Shown: positions 47,168-61,928, counted from the stretch's first letter. The stretch: 64,000 nucleotides of DNA from Tethya wilhelma (GCA_964030475.1 CAXIPT010000002.1:18742969-18806968); one strand, 5' to 3'. The notes: generated by a model not told the origin, from the letters alone. Translations and numbers: made by a program.

Positions 47168-48564
47168 ATGTATAGAGCAATGGAACCAATGGAGAAGAAG
47201 TCAATGTTCTCACCATACCAGCAATCATTTCGCATCGACGACCTACTGACAACAAAGGTCGTAGACCAGCAACCCGATCACTTTTCAGCTACTACCCTCA
47301 CCTCCCCACCAATGAATGGCTCCATCAAGGAGAATGGCCCAATTGGAGGACCACTTGGCTATGGTGCAATACAGAACAATGATAACCAGGTTAGTTAGTT
47401 AGTCTTATAAAGTAAGATTGGTTATGCAGTCAGCTAGTGGTTAGGCAGTTCACTGTTCTATGGATTAGAATAAGATCAGTGTATGAGCCTTTTTGCTGAG
47501 TCTGTTAGTAATGATAGTCATTATAAGCTTGAGCGTGCATCTATGTGTGCCCATATCCCATCAGACAAGGTAATGACATTGTAGCACCTGATGCATGAAA
47601 TGGGTGGGTGTATAGCTGTGTAGGTGGGTTTGATTTTGTCCAACTGTTTCTTTTTTTTGTACAGGCTCCGTCGTCAAACGTGGCATCAGAGCAGGAAAAG
47701 ATAGGCACAAAGAGACGTACGTTTGTAATTTAATTAGACTAATATGGTTCATTATGAGCATTAAAGGAAAAGGAATTTATATATGGATAAGCAGTGTTTA
47801 TTATGTGGAACAGCTGCAAAGCGATGCATTCCATTAGCAATGGAGCCGTTTATTATCATCAGTTCTCCCTTTCTTTCCCTCACACAGATTCCAGCAGTGG
47901 TTGTGATGAAGACGATGAACAACTCAGGAAGAGGAAAAAAGCTCGGACAGCTTTTTCCAGGGAACAAGTCACCGAGCTGGAGAAGAAATTCCAAGACAAA
48001 AAGTATCTCAGCTCATCCGAAAGAGGAGAGCTAGCAGAAAGACTGAAGCTCTCCGACATGCAAGTGAAGACGTGGTTTCAGAACCGCAGAATGAAGTACA
48101 AGAGACAGTCAGAAGAAGCAGAAATGGAAATGAAATCACCGAAGTATCCCTACGGCTCTTTTGTATCCTATGGAGGAATGCCATCTTTTTACAGCTATGT
48201 ACCGATGCCGTACAAGTCAGATAGTGGGATGCATTACGCTTATCCATCTGCCCTTCGATCCCCTCAGACTCCTAGTCCAGGCATCGATGGCAGCTTCACT
48301 CCGGGCATGCAAATGAACTCACCCACCATGTTCACCCAGTTCTCCTCCACCATACCTCAACGCCACAACAGTGTGCCCGGACAGTTGAGCCGCCCGAATC
48401 CCTCGGCTTCTTACTTTGCAAGCAACGGTCTCCTCACTCCTCTCTCACCGCAGACCAGCTACCAGCAGTCGTACTTCTCCAGTGGTGCTGATGGGGGGCC
48501 CAATGCACACTCTCAGTTGAATTTTGACTGGCAAAGACCCCTGCAGACTCCATCTACCCCTTAA
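47168..48564 (+). CDS. NK-like homeobox transcription factor, Bar/Bsh/Tlx type
   Basis: 316 residues in three exons: 47168-47389, 47665-47716, 47888-48564. Near the N-terminus FRIDDLL is an engrailed-homology-1 type repression motif that recruits Groucho. The homeodomain begins [19 protein letters not shown] and ends [15 protein letters not shown]. Thr at homeodomain position 47 is shared by Bar, Bsh, Tlx and Hex proteins. Asn51 and Gln50 are present. A 60-base exon-3 lead-in is acidic. The C-terminal 170 residues are Pro/Ser/Tyr-rich with no named domain. It lies tail to tail with the NK5/6/7-like gene, 1.1 kb apart. Sponges are known to keep a small NK cluster including a Bar/Bsh gene, so that assignment is favoured but not proven. 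Confidence 0.9.
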
Positions 48565-49671
48565 TTGGATACGTAAGAAGACACCCATGTTATAATGATA
48601 CCTATTGCAAAGTTGTTAATGCAAGACGTACCTGATTATACCTCAATAATTATAGAGTGACATTAAATGACTACAATCATTCATAGCATTATTTTGATTC
48701 ACTCCATTCCTTTTTTTTATATCACACCCAATTCACTGCTATGAGACTATAAGTCTCAGTTGCTGCTAGCATAATATTGATTGATATTATCATCACCAAT
48801 ACTTATATATGTAGGCCGGAATCAATGCCTCACTGATCACTGGACATCATTTTTCTTTTTTTGTTTAAAATATTCATGCGTGATTGTTATTGCTATTGTT
48901 ATTAATTTTGTGAGTCAGCACCATATGCATTATATTTATCAGTGTAGCTACCCATAATTAACTACTTGTTAATTAAAATTTTAGTGTTTCTCGTTTATTA
49001 TTATACTGGTCATAATATTCACGCATGCGTGTATTGAAGTATTGACATGTAAACATGATCTCCTTTACCCACTATTGTTAAGCTGTGACTGACTGAGACA
49101 ACATTTATTTCAAGTCTAACATTGACAGAGGAATGAAACAGTATAGATAGGGAGCACAAAAAAAAATGGTGGAGGACAAAACTTGCAGAAAGAATATTGA
49201 GAAGATACAAACACTTTTCTGGAATTCTGATTCCACTAACAGGTCTACTGAATAAAATAATTGCTACAAACAAAATATATATATAAAAAAAAGAGACAAA
49301 AAAGGGAGAAAAAAAAGATTGAGAAAAGTTAGAGAAACATTCATGTAGTTGACATATGTACAGAAGTAGACAGAGGTGCCTCTCTGCTACTGCACAATGA
49401 AGTAAGAGTGAAATAAGGGTAAACAAAAAGAACCAGCTTAACAATGCAATGGAACAACAAAAGTAACATTCAGGAGGGAGAGTAACATACTGCTGTGAAA
49501 GTAAATATAAATAGAAGAGCTGAAACTAGGTTGAGGACAGGGGTAAAATTTTTAGTAGTAGAATTCTGTGCTCTTCACAATTGTCATAACAAAGAGGTGC
49601 ATTAACGAGGATAGATACACTGGTTTGTCTGTCTATTGTACATGTGAACAAGTGTTTCAGTTGTCTTGTGC
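48565..49671. other. Convergent 3' region between two homeobox genes
   Basis: AT-rich, holding the 3' UTRs of both genes. No exon, RNA gene or repeat is recognised. Confidence 0.5.
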
Positions 49672-52195
49672 CTATTTGGAGTTTGGTTTCTTCCACGAAG
49701 TTCTCCTGCACTTGGTACGCCTGTTTTGGAACCATATTTTTACCTGGCTCTCCGAGAGATTTAACCTTTCTGCCAGTCTTGAACGTTCAGCTGTTGTTAG
49801 ATATTGTGTAGCCTTGAAGGCCTTCTCAAGTTCATCGATTTGAGTCCCTGAAAATGTTGCCCGTCCTTTCTTCTCTTTCTTTCCGTCTTTAGAAGCTCCA
49901 GTAGAACCTTGCTTATCTCCGTCTGAGCTTGTCTTGCTCATTGCATCGGGTGACGTGGGAAGAGTACCAGGGGCATAGATGAGTCCAGGAGGGTGACCGA
50001 TCCCTCCTTGTCCAGCCACGTTGGGATCATAGCTAACTGTAGAGAACAAAACAAAAAATATATTGTGAACATTAGGAGAAAAAAAGAAAGGAAAAAAAAT
50101 GAGATTGGATGAGTGATGAACATTGAAAGTTACTGGAAGACTAGAGGTGAAAGGTAATGGTCACCTCAGTGGTAAACACTAAGGTCTAGACGCTCTTCCG
50201 TGTGAGTCGACACGATGGTAACACCTGTCTGTCCCTCCCAGCCCTTAAAATGAATGTTGTCATGGCAACATTTAAGGCATCCACGACTTTTGCCTTATCA
50301 TAACAAACTCTATTGTATGATAAGCAACAATGAATGATATTAAACTGTCTAAATAGATTTATGAGGTATTGGGCTATACAAGACTGTGGGAGTTCCCAGA
50401 ATACAGAGAGGGAGGGGCTTTGAAACCCGATCCCCGTGTGTGAGATCACCTACGGAGATAGTAGGAAGTGCAGGAGAACACACACACACATACACACACA
50501 TACACACACACCCTTTTTTGTTTGTTTGTTACACTGCACATTTTGAAGTTAGAAACTTCTTAAACACGAGTGCCCAAGAACAATGGAAAAAAGAAACATT
50601 GGCCGTCACATCATGATTTGCTAAACAGTTATACTATTGCAATAAATACTGTTGTGCTAATAAAAAGTTAAATATTCATCACTCCTCCCAGCCATAATAA
50701 GAGTGGAAAGCGGTATATACAATGCAACCGTTATACAAGGCAACAATGAATTTCGTGGCCTCGACAGAAATTAATAATACAATCACAACACACACAATTA
50801 TAGGCACTCAACATTTGCAAGCTTACAAGTTTCGCAGAATCTCATGACACAATTCTTGAAAACTGCGTCAAAAATGGAATTTCGCAGAAGTTGCTTTAAG
50901 GAAGGTGACAAGGGCAGCTAACTCTTTGGGGGGTGGGGTGGCGGCATTCAATCGACACAAGAGATCAATGTTTTTGTTTAGAGGAAGGATATTCACGAGA
51001 GGGTGAATACACTTGAAAATAAGTGCATACTTTTGCTTGCACCATAGTTACAAGAAGACAAAAAAATTAATGATAGAGAAAGTTCGTAAAACTCGGGACT
51101 AGCTACATTGAGCCTCAGGGTAAAAATGCAATGTAGTACATATATAATAGCAGTGAATTAATGCACAATCAAGACCAGCATCACACCTGCATCTCCAGTA
51201 TTAAAGTTCTGCATACTTATCAATCAAGTTCCCCGGCTTTGTATTGCAATAATAAAGCTAATGCAAATGCTGAAAGAATCTATTGTATGAACTTCCTAAT
51301 CAGTCGGTGAAGTCATGGCTGATCGATCAAAAGGGAGGGTTGCCATGATAAAGTACAAAGTTTGTCAGTTAGTTCAACCATAGAATTTGTCTACTCCTAC
51401 TTTATAGGCTTTGATTGTTTGTACAATTGTACTGCAGCTGCATGAAACTTCACATCTACTGCGAGGATGGGGAGTCAGCAACCCAACCATGACCAGCTGT
51501 TTCAATTATTATGAATCACAAAAGAGAGTGCGAAAAACCCACAGAACACAATAATTACATACAAAAAGCAGATTCATGGGTGCTCATTATTTTCAGGCCC
51601 ATTAAACACAGCGTCTCGCAGAAGAGCAGAAATACAAGTTTATACTACAACTTAGCTAGCTAGAGAGCTTGCAACACACAGTCACTCCAGTTCAATACTA
51701 TTACAACTTAGTTAGAGTTTGCAACACACATGTACCTGGAATGGGCCTGGGCATGTAGAAAGAAGGAGGCATTTCCGAAGAGAACGGTGCTGTTGGTGTT
51801 GTAGGAGACCTCATGTGCTCGGGACTAAATACTGGTGTGCCAGCAGCCGTGCTTGTAGGCGATTTCTGATAGCTTGATGGTGTTTTGGCAACTTCGCTTT
51901 GTAGAGCTCCTTGCTGGCCCAAGATATCTCGTATATTATGCGACGTACCGGTGCTGTGATCCAGTTGGTTGGGTGAAGTAGTGTGGTAGGCTGGGCTCCT
52001 CTGTGCGTCTCCAGAGGCTGGAGGGTAGCCTCCAGGATAGGCTGCAGAGAAATCGTAATGGCCCCAAGGTCCTGGCATAGTAGGACTCCAGTTCATTCGA
52101 GGATTAGAGCCCGGTGCTCCTGGATGATACATGTACTCTGGTCTTCCTTGACCAGCTACGTTCGGTGCTACTGGATAGAATTGCATTGCGGACAT
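49672..52195 (-). CDS. NK-class homeobox transcription factor, NK5/6/7-like
   Basis: 274 residues from two exons, 52195-51736 and 50036-49672, joined in phase 1 across a 1.7-kb intron. The N-terminal exon has HNIRDILG, similar to the tinman/eh1 motif. The homeodomain reads [17 protein letters not shown] to [14 protein letters not shown]. The TFSG.QI start and [14 protein letters not shown] resemble NK6/NK7. Position 56, normally Trp in NK proteins, is Cys. The protein ends only 10 residues after the homeodomain. PNVAGQG followed by a YxPG-type stretch occurs at the start of both exons, an internal duplication. A long CpG-containing upstream area (52196-52460) may hold the promoter. Confidence 0.9.
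50155..50460. repeat. Possible tRNA-derived SINE-like sequence in homeobox intron
   Basis: CACCTCAGTGGTAAACAC and GTGAGTCGACAC recall tRNA A and B boxes. On the other strand GGGTTTCAAAGCCCC near 50420 is also B-box-like. No full cloverleaf can be drawn, so this is weak. Confidence 0.25.
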
Positions 52196-53965
52196 TGCTC
52201 GGTGGTGATGACTACTCCGGAGGGATCAATTTACGAGATGGAACACTCGAGACAAACAAATTTGCGCTTGGTTGCACACCAGTGAAGCTGATGATCACTA
52301 CTAATGCTTCTTTGATCAAGAACTATGCTAGCCTGCTAGCCTTAGCTGTTGCTTCAGAAGTGGCACGGTCAAGCTGTGATGCACTTTTTGAAAAAGCGCC
52401 ACCTGCGCCCCACCCCCAACTAACTGCAGCATGCACGCGGCGGGTGCTCCACCCACACAAAATCCTCTTTTTGTGGGTTGATTAGCAACAACTGTGCCAC
52501 CCCTTTGAGGCTACAATACACCCTCCTGAGCCATTGAAAGGAGGTGGTGAGCTTCCAATAAGAGAGGATCAACAAACAACAAACAAATGGGATAAAATTA
52601 AGCAATAAACAACTGGTGGTGGTACATTCTTGTTTGGCATGAAAACAGTCAGAGGGGATAGGGCAAAGGCCTGAGCTGGGGGATAAGTAAAAGCGATACA
52701 CGTACTGATTTGATAATGTTGGACCTGGTGACCAATTCAACAAGACAGAGACCCCAAATTTGTTTATCACTTATTCATAAGTTTACATTGCTCCAGCTGG
52801 TTGAAGCCTTCACCAATTGAGCACACTCACCATCTCTTACAAATAATTATTGTAAAAGCCACAATGAGCATGAATTTGCATAAAATCCATAATTCATGAC
52901 CAACCAATCACTTCAAATTTGTGCTATAACATCAAACTCCAATATTCACATCAAACCTTTAAGAAAGAATTTATATTAGTAGATCACACAATAACACGTG
53001 CACGTACACACATGTCAGGCACAAAAATGCAGGATTACTAGCTAGTATGGAAAGCGATCTTCTGTCATGAGACCTCTAACCTTACAAGGAACCCAATATG
53101 TGTGGTACACCAGCTACAGCTATAGCATATACACAAAGCATTACATGCATGTCGCATGTTGTTGTATGCATGGAGTGTACATGTACATGCATGTATGATG
53201 TAAGTGACATAAATCCCAAGAGGGAGCAGCAAAGGGAGTACCTGTTGTCTGTTGTTACAAGTATTGCAATAAAACAACACAGTGTGGACACAGCAGTTAC
53301 ACTGTGCACTATATATGTCACTAGCCATGACACATCATGAGAACTCAAATTGTGACAATAGTTGATCCACACACACACACTCAGCCATCGAACACAGGAA
53401 TCATGGATTTAAAAATTGATAATCACCGGCACTAAATCAGCACGTTATAGTATGCAAAATTGAAACATACCTCATAGGCCCTCATCAATCATTATGTCTA
53501 TGCATTACTCAGCACAATATCGATCATACACCACACTAGAAGTGATTTTACTTCAGTTTTTATTGACAAACACAAAATGTAACAAAACTCAACAAGTAAT
53601 TATTGATAAGTAGGCCATGTCCATCTGATGCATGCATACACTAAAATAATTATTCTATAGTAACTGTTAAATATATATATACACAATAGGTGATGCATTA
53701 AAAATCAACATATATTACATTATATTACACCATTCTTTCTATTGTAACAAATCGGTAAGTAAGGTAGAGTGTAGTACTAAAATCTTCTCATATAAATTAG
53801 TGTATAGGGTTAAAAAACAAAACAAAAAAAGAATAAAGACAAAGCGAAAATTTACTATGGCAAGAATAACAGTACCAACTATTTTTTTTGAGTGCAAGTT
53901 TCACAAATTACTGTGTCTATGTGCTTTAGGCTTTAGCTCTATGGGGTCCTCATGCATCCAAGTTT
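52196..53965. other. Intergenic between NK gene and INPP5A 3' end
   Basis: A GC-richer patch at 52395-52460 adjoins the NK start. The rest is AT-rich with CATGCATG and ATATAT runs. No gene is recognised. Confidence 0.5.
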
Positions 53966-56900
53966 TCAATCTGTGGAAAAACAAAAACCAACACAATTTT
54001 CACGTAAATGTGTATGTTATAGAGCAAAAGAGTCACATTGAATGCATGAAGATGTGTTCCCATAGAGCTTCAGCCATTGGGCACATCACATAATCTGGAC
54101 ACTCAAAAGTAGCACGGACAGAGAGTTCATCTCACACATTACATCACATACACAAGGAGTACAAGAAGCATCCATTCCACAAACACACAAAAAAATGTCT
54201 TCGCCCAACACACTTGAATATGCTCTCACACACAAGCAACAACATTTAGACCTAACCAATGCAGTGCTGCACACAACTACATACATACATACTTCTATCC
54301 AGTAGTTTCAGGCAAATTACAAATGCAGACAGCATGTTTGTACAGCAGCCAACTATGGCTCCTCTAGCTTAGACAGAGGCAAGAAAAGGGAGCCACTTAA
54401 GTCAATTACCAGCACTACAAAGAGCCACTTCAAATGTGTAAATTGTGCACATTTAAAAATTGAACTGCCCCAGGATGTAAACCACTCCCCCAGTGAGTCC
54501 ACCACTCACTCACAACCAGATCAGAGAGCTGCCACAACCTTCATCATGCAGGTATAATATACATGGAGACCATTGAAGAGCACACACACACATCAACATG
54601 ATACATGGACAAACCAGTAAGGCTGACAATACACATGATATTGTTCACAATATATGGCTGTTTAGGGTGATATTTATTGTGTGCGACTGTGTTTACGATC
54701 AGCATACTTACTTTTTAGTTCCTTCATTGGGTTTGTGCTTGCCAATGTGAAGAAAAGGAATATAGGCTATAGAAAAAAAGAAGCAATTAAAACAGGCAAT
54801 ACATTTCAATCAGGAATCACAGTTCCCTTGCACTACAGTTGGCATGCTTTGAAGATTTAAAGTCACACATTCACCAATGTACACACACTCTCACACACAT
54901 ACACACAAATACATAAACAGCCTCTTCAGTCAAACAGGTGGTGTTGATTTTTACCTCTGATTATTCAATTCACCATACACAAACTACACCTATCATCTCA
55001 TAGGCTTCCCCCTAGAGCACCTCATGCATATTCCATGCTCACACAGCTTGCTCCTAAGGACCAGTGATGTGACATGCTACCTAGCCTTACAACAACACTC
55101 ATTCTCTTGTCATTCAAACCATCAACAGCACTTCATTAGCTACAACACAAGCTCCTACAGCAAGAGCATAAAGGTGCTTAGAGAAGCAAGTGGAGTGCAT
55201 TTTGAGCCATGTTACATTGCAGACTATGTCTTTTCATTCTTTAATTTGAGTTTGATGTGAAATCAATCAATACACACTGAGTAGCCCAAGAAAATGCTAG
55301 GCATGTCCTGTCTAGAGTGTAATGACAACCAGCTAGTGTAACACCACTAACCTTATTCATTACACCAATAATTTTTACTGCAATTTCACACTAGCAATCA
55401 CTCAATGACCAATTTGTGCTAAGTTTACTACTCAAGTGGCCTGCTCTTGGGATATGAATCCTATTGGCCATGCACCATTTACAATAGTTTGGCATTGGAT
55501 GTAACAGAGCTCTGTGGTACATGTATCTGTTTCTGTGGGGTGTATTATGAATATCATTACAAGGTATTCTGTATTAAACAATCACATCATGAATATTCTC
55601 ATCCTAATTATGATGTCCAGTGGGCAAGCCACAAGACTTTGAGAAAACATAAACTCAGACCCATGCAATCCAAGCACATTAGCACTGAGCAGTGGGGCAG
55701 CTACACAATAACAGACTACTTCATCAACTTCATCAGTCAACTGGGACGGTGTTTTTCACATACAGCAAAAGTTCAACCAACCTTGTGGTCCCCTACACAT
55801 GTGCTCTTTGCAATCATGTTGTACATGCAGCCAACTGGACTCTGGAAAGAACAAAGAAGAACAAACATCAAATACATCAAAGAAAAACTCTTGGAAGGCT
55901 AGAGATTGTTTGCTAGGAAGGTTAATGTGTGAAGTGGCCACTTCTACTACTTGGAAAAAGGCATATAGGTGGCCATTTTTGATAGTGTTTGGGTATATGT
56001 ATGGTTCTTCCAGTGATCTTAGAATTCTAAGTAATCAATAGTACTCCTTCTAGTGACATTTTGTTCCAATAACAACAGCAGAATGGCTGCACAATGTACT
56101 TCACATGTCACTTAAACAATATGAGTAGTAGTATTAGAGTATGAGACACACAATGGCCCACTGTCCAAGTTACTGCTGCTTACCTCCTCAACCAACTTGT
56201 AGGCAGAGTCGTTCATGAGAATACGGTCACACCAAGCTGGACACCTGTAGGTCACAGAGATACGTGTCACTTCAATAAAAGATGACAGATAATAATTATG
56301 TGCTGTATATTCTTCAATAGGTGGAGGTAGAGAAAACCATCAACTACCCCAATCCTAATCTTAGTCTGGATATTAGTCTCAAACACTTCCTCCCAACTAC
56401 AAAGCTATTTTTTCTCACTAGTGGCGAAGGAAAGTGCTACAAATGGCTCTCTCTTATAAGGGTGTGGTAAAGAGGGACAGTAGTACAGAGCAACTGAATC
56501 TTCCCACTGTCTCTCTCCTTGAATGGCATCAACACCTAATAATGTCTCAACACACACTCAAGTCACAAAGCCACAGTATCCATTAAACAGCTATCCAAAA
56601 AGCTAAATAGTAAAGCTATAGAGATAAACCCAAGGTAACTAGGGGGAATTCTTGGGTCACTACTAACAACCTAGAAGTGCAACTCTTTGGGATTAAAAAC
56701 TAAACAAACACAGAGTAAGAAAACCTTTAGACTTGCTGCAATTTTCAATACACACATCTGAGTGATGTGATATGAACACAACAATAAAGCAGAAGCAGCC
56801 ACTAATACTCCAGTGTCAGCTATGTACCATACCCTATCGTGCTATCGTGCATGTACGTATCATGTTCAGATGTGACAGATGGTTGCCACGGTAGTGTGTA

Positions 56901-57048
56901 GTGAGAAGCAATGGCAAAAATGTGTGGGACACTCATTCTGCCAGCTTGCATTACCCTTGCTATCGCATGCATGTCAACACACATACTGTACTACACACTA
57001 CCTAAACAAATTTCACAATTGCTGATCTAGGGATATATTTTTCCCAAC

Positions 57049-57093
<45 letters not shown>

Positions 57094-59328
57094 TGCTTGT
57101 CTCCACAGTGAAACAGCAAATAGAAACTACAGACAATGCACAATACAAACCTTCATAGACCAACATGGTGTAGTGCCCATCCAAGTGAATAATGTCCAAT
57201 AAGGAAAAGTGTTTACTTACTATGGACAGTATACTACGTATGCATGTATGCACCAGGAAACTAAAAGTGGTATAACAAAACTGAACGAAGGTTGAAACTT
57301 TTAAAAGAATTTGTGAACAAAAGTAAAAAAAGGTCATCGCATGATACTCCCTCAAATGAGTGAAGTTGCTAGACCTAAGATAGGTGAGCTAAAGAGCTGA
57401 GAGAACATTGTTCAGCCAGTTTTATACGAAAGGAGAGTGTGTGGTGGTGGTCAATGGTGCGTCCACAAACAGAAGTCATGATGTCTATGAATTCCCACAG
57501 GCTATCAAAACTATTTGATGTGTAGTGATGAATATTTCCTGACCATATGAAAACAGTTGGTAAAACGGCATTGCTGACTTAGTGGGAGGTCTGCTAGGCT
57601 GACACAGTCATTACACTGCAGGGAAATACCTGTGAAGGGCACTTTCAGTGTAAAGCTCGGTCTAGACTACCCACAACATAACTTCCCTCATATCTCATTT
57701 CTCACAGGTTGGTTGGGAATATACACACCAGCATGCAATCTCAACTTCACTACAACGTAAGACTAAAAGAGAAATTGAAGGAAGGTTTTTTTTTAAAGAA
57801 GTAACACTTAAAATAAAAAAAAGAGAGAGAGATTTTTTTTTCTTTTTTGTCAACATGATGGCCATGGGGAGGATGCACACACTGACATGGCACATGCAGG
57901 TACATGCATGTACAGGGTGGGTCTGCATGCACCGTGAACAATCATTTCCAGTTCAGTTCACAGATATCATCCAGGCAATCAGCAGCCACAATCACTACCA
58001 ACATTGCCAGTGGCCTGCTCCAAAGTAGTAGCCAGATGCTTATCAATGAGAGCTATCTCAACCAAAAGGACAAACTCAACTCTAGAATTCAGGAAGGAAG
58101 GCAAGAAGGATCAGGAAAAAGGAACTCTAACACAAGATAAGAAAAGTTTCCACTAGAAAAGGTTCTACAAGGTCTCTAGAAGAATGCCTAGTAGCTAAGA
58201 TACTTGGCTTAAACCATAAATTGCTACAGGCATGGTACTAAACAATAGTATAGTGACCTAAAAGTTGTCTCTCAATTAAAACACCTACGCTACTACTACC
58301 ACTGCTCCAGCTGAACTGCTGACGGATCAGTCTCACCAACACAATGCACTAACACAACACAGGAAACGACATACTATGTTTGCACCACCAAAAAAGTGGA
58401 CCTGCTGCTCGTCATGTCATGAGTACACACACAAGGACAACCAAACAATCACTCAACACAATACAATGTCTCACAGAGACAACAGCCGCACAATGGGCCC
58501 ACATACACACAGTATCTGTGTCATGCTAGAAGTATAACATTTATTATTATCATCGAATACTGCATGCTAGAAATGGAGCACTGAGTATGCTGAAATCAGA
58601 GTACAAACTGGTCAGCCACAAGTATGGGATATCACTTAGAATTCCGTAGTACTTAAACAAACCGATCACCAAAACTGGATAACAGATTCATAGGATTAGG
58701 CTGGTGACATTGTCTGAAATCAAAACTCCTTGCAACATTCACAACTGCAACCCCATACTAGCCAACAATGCCCCTATATACCGCTCAGTTGTTCTATATG
58801 CAAAATGTACAAGAATTAACACATACCTACCCATTATAACTAATGTACTAACACAAACATACAAACCAGCAGTTCAGCGATGCATAAACTCTTGGTTTTC
58901 CTTCACAGTTTCTTAACACATCTTACACACTACGTACTATTATAAGATTAGTGTTCATCCATATGCAATAATGGTTAAATTGAGTGAACATGCTACAATA
59001 CTATAATATTATAGTCAAAGTTAAAGCACACACCGAGAATAAGTGATCACAAATCACTAAGTAGGCTCAGGCGAAAGCAGACAGAACCAGAAGAAAATTT
59101 TTGACACTCCACAGCCATGAGCCCATATGTATCACCCCTTCATTAAGCTATTAATTACAAATGTCAAACAATTGCATAAATATAATAATCTAAATTATCC
59201 ATCAAACGAAATACACCGACAATAAAATATGATTCCAGACTTAGACAACAAAGATCTCAAAAACAGAAGAACGAGCTTGGCCCCCTTCATTACATAAAAG
59301 AGTGGAGGAGGGAGGGGCACCACACCAC

Positions 59329-59361
<33 letters not shown>

Positions 59362-59647
59362 GGGTGACTGACATCCATCCATTGCTGTGGTCTAACACTG
59401 CCTGGGAGGCGAAAAGTTGTAAGTAGTAAGTTTGGACAAGTTGGGTATCAGAGTACATCCTCCCCCTGGTACCGTGGTGACACAACTGAATTTCGTGAGT
59501 CAAACTGCAAGCGTGGCAGTGACTGTAACTATAGCTGTTGCATTGTAGGAAGTAAGTGGGATGATCTCATGGCATTGCCCCTGATCACTACGTGAAACAC
59601 ACACATTGATACACTGTGTATGCGACATCATGCATGTGTGTATGTGT

Positions 59648-59687
<40 letters not shown>

Positions 59688-61928
59688 CTGACTGTAGGCA
59701 AGTAGTACAGTACTAGAATGCAGTGGGAGTGAGTGTGGAGGAAGTTGACAGCTTACCACAAAGAGNAGAAAACTTCACTGTCTTTGAAGAATGAAATATC
59801 TTGTCATACGTACCTTGTTTTGTGCATTGACCTTTGCACCTCTCTCTATTAACAGCTTCACAGTGCCCAGATGTCCTCCTGCACTTGCATCAGTAAGAGG
59901 ATAGTTACCAATCTCTTCCTGAATGAGAATGGACAGACACTGAAATGGTGTACAAAGAGAATTGATATTGTTATTAAACATACAGTGATTTGATGATTGA
60001 CATTGGCTCCATGGTCAATGAGCAGTCTTGCCACATCTGTTCTACCATCAGAAGATGCAGCCCAAAGAGGAGTTTTACCATCCTGTGGAGTGAGAACACA
60101 ACATAACACCACAACATGAACAGAAGACTAACAACAATGACTAGTGTTTGAACTGGAGAGAGAGGATCATTCCATTCATCAATCATTTCAAATTCCTCAC
60201 AACCATCACTAATGGGTGTGTACAATAGTGGGGGACATGCTCATGAATATTCATAAGCACTACCAAGTGGGAAGCTAGATCAGTGTGACAGAGTAGGATC
60301 AGAGGTTGGGAGGACACAATGTGGATGGGTGCACTACGTAATGGAACACGGACATTCAGAGAGATTGGGCTAGTGGAAACACTTATCTTAATATGCATAT
60401 GTCACATGTACTTTACTTTCTTGCCAACATGTAATACAGTGCATGCGAGTGTAACCTATCATCATAATCCATTCCTTGCTACACTATCATCATCGCCATA
60501 CAGACACTGACAGACAATACACATGCATTGTCTACACATTTCTTCACAGCAAAAGGACCCTCTCTGTTGTGGCACATTCCTTAATCCATCACTATACATA
60601 TCACATACACTCACCTTCTCTGGGAGGTCCACTTCAGCTCCATGATTCAACAGAACCTCCACTATGTCCTTGTGTCCTTCCTGACTAGCAAGATATAATG
60701 GGGTGATACCATCCTGTATAGTAAACAGACAAAACAAATCAGAAACAATGTATATGTATCTTTGATATGCATAACAACTGAATCAATATTAGTAAGAGGC
60801 ACACACATACTAAGACATCATTGTTAAAAAATTTCTCTCAAATGCTCCTTGGTAAGCTCTAGCTGAGACTCTCTCATCACTGTAAACAAACTGAGCATAT
60901 ACCTTCCTCTGTCCATTGACGTTAGCACCTCTGTCTATCAGCAACCTGACAGTGTCCAGATGACGTCTGTAGCTGGTTTGTACAAGAGGAGGACTACCAT
61001 ATTCATTCTGTATGTGAATATATAGAGATGAAACATGTGAGACTACAACACATAAATGCACATATGGACACATAATATACAAAGCAGCTTGCATATAAAT
61101 TACAAGGAGTGGGGCTCGCTTCGCTCGCCCACTCCTTGTTTGTGTATGTTTATAGGATCAGTTACTATAACTCAAACAATAGCAAGGTAAAATTGATGCT
61201 ATTGTGTACATAATAAATATTCTTCTATGGTCAGTTGGCTTAGAACAACCTTTGCAGTCGAAGCAACACACAACAATCACATCAATACGGGCATATGCAA
61301 TTGGAAGCTCAAAGGGAAGCAATGCACTTGGCTTCTCTATCACGCTTCTTCGTCGGATACATACGCCACTGGTAAGCCTTGTCAGCGATCTCAAAAAAAG
61401 TTAGCCTTACTTGTAGCGCTTGTGATTCTATCCTAGGCTAGTACTATCTAAGCTAGTTCTCTAGGCACACTTTTTAAAGCTTGCATTTTTCACAGTCCAA
61501 AGAAAAAGTAGCGTTTTAGCTCGAGGTCGCATCACTTCCGGTGACCCTCCGTTACACACACACACACGGACAAAACTTTGCTTATAATATGATGTTCAAA
61601 TTTCTATTCTGCAACTCATTGGAGACTGGACACTTGACGACCATTTACCAACAATACTAACAAATTTTATTGTGACGACCCTGTACCAACCTCTCTGAAT
61701 TTTTCTGTGAACTGGACACCGTTTTTCAACATAAACCTCTTGTTTTCTATCCGCAGTAATTCCTGCAGATCACACATAGATCACAACTAGCTCTCAAACA
61801 CTACCAGTACTTTCATTCACTCACTTCTTTGGGGTCTTGCTGGGTATTGTATACTATTCTGCTTAATGTTCCTTTTTTACCATTATCCTGTCTAACGCAG
61901 TCCAATCTATTCGATGATGCTAAGTGCT

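Noticed and set aside
55447..55902. 151-residue plus-strand open frame
   Set aside because: It overlaps antisense the INPP5A exon encoding CVGDHK, shows no domain, and lies in intron sequence elsewhere.
59195..59503. 102-residue minus-strand frame
   Set aside because: Covers an ACAG repeat and has no recognisable domain; an acceptor-like site near 59505 does not lead to a family match.
60152..60225. Possible acidic exon reading DGCEEFEMIDEWNDPL between ankyrin exons
   Set aside because: It has an acceptor-like TTAG, but no good donor and no family match were found.
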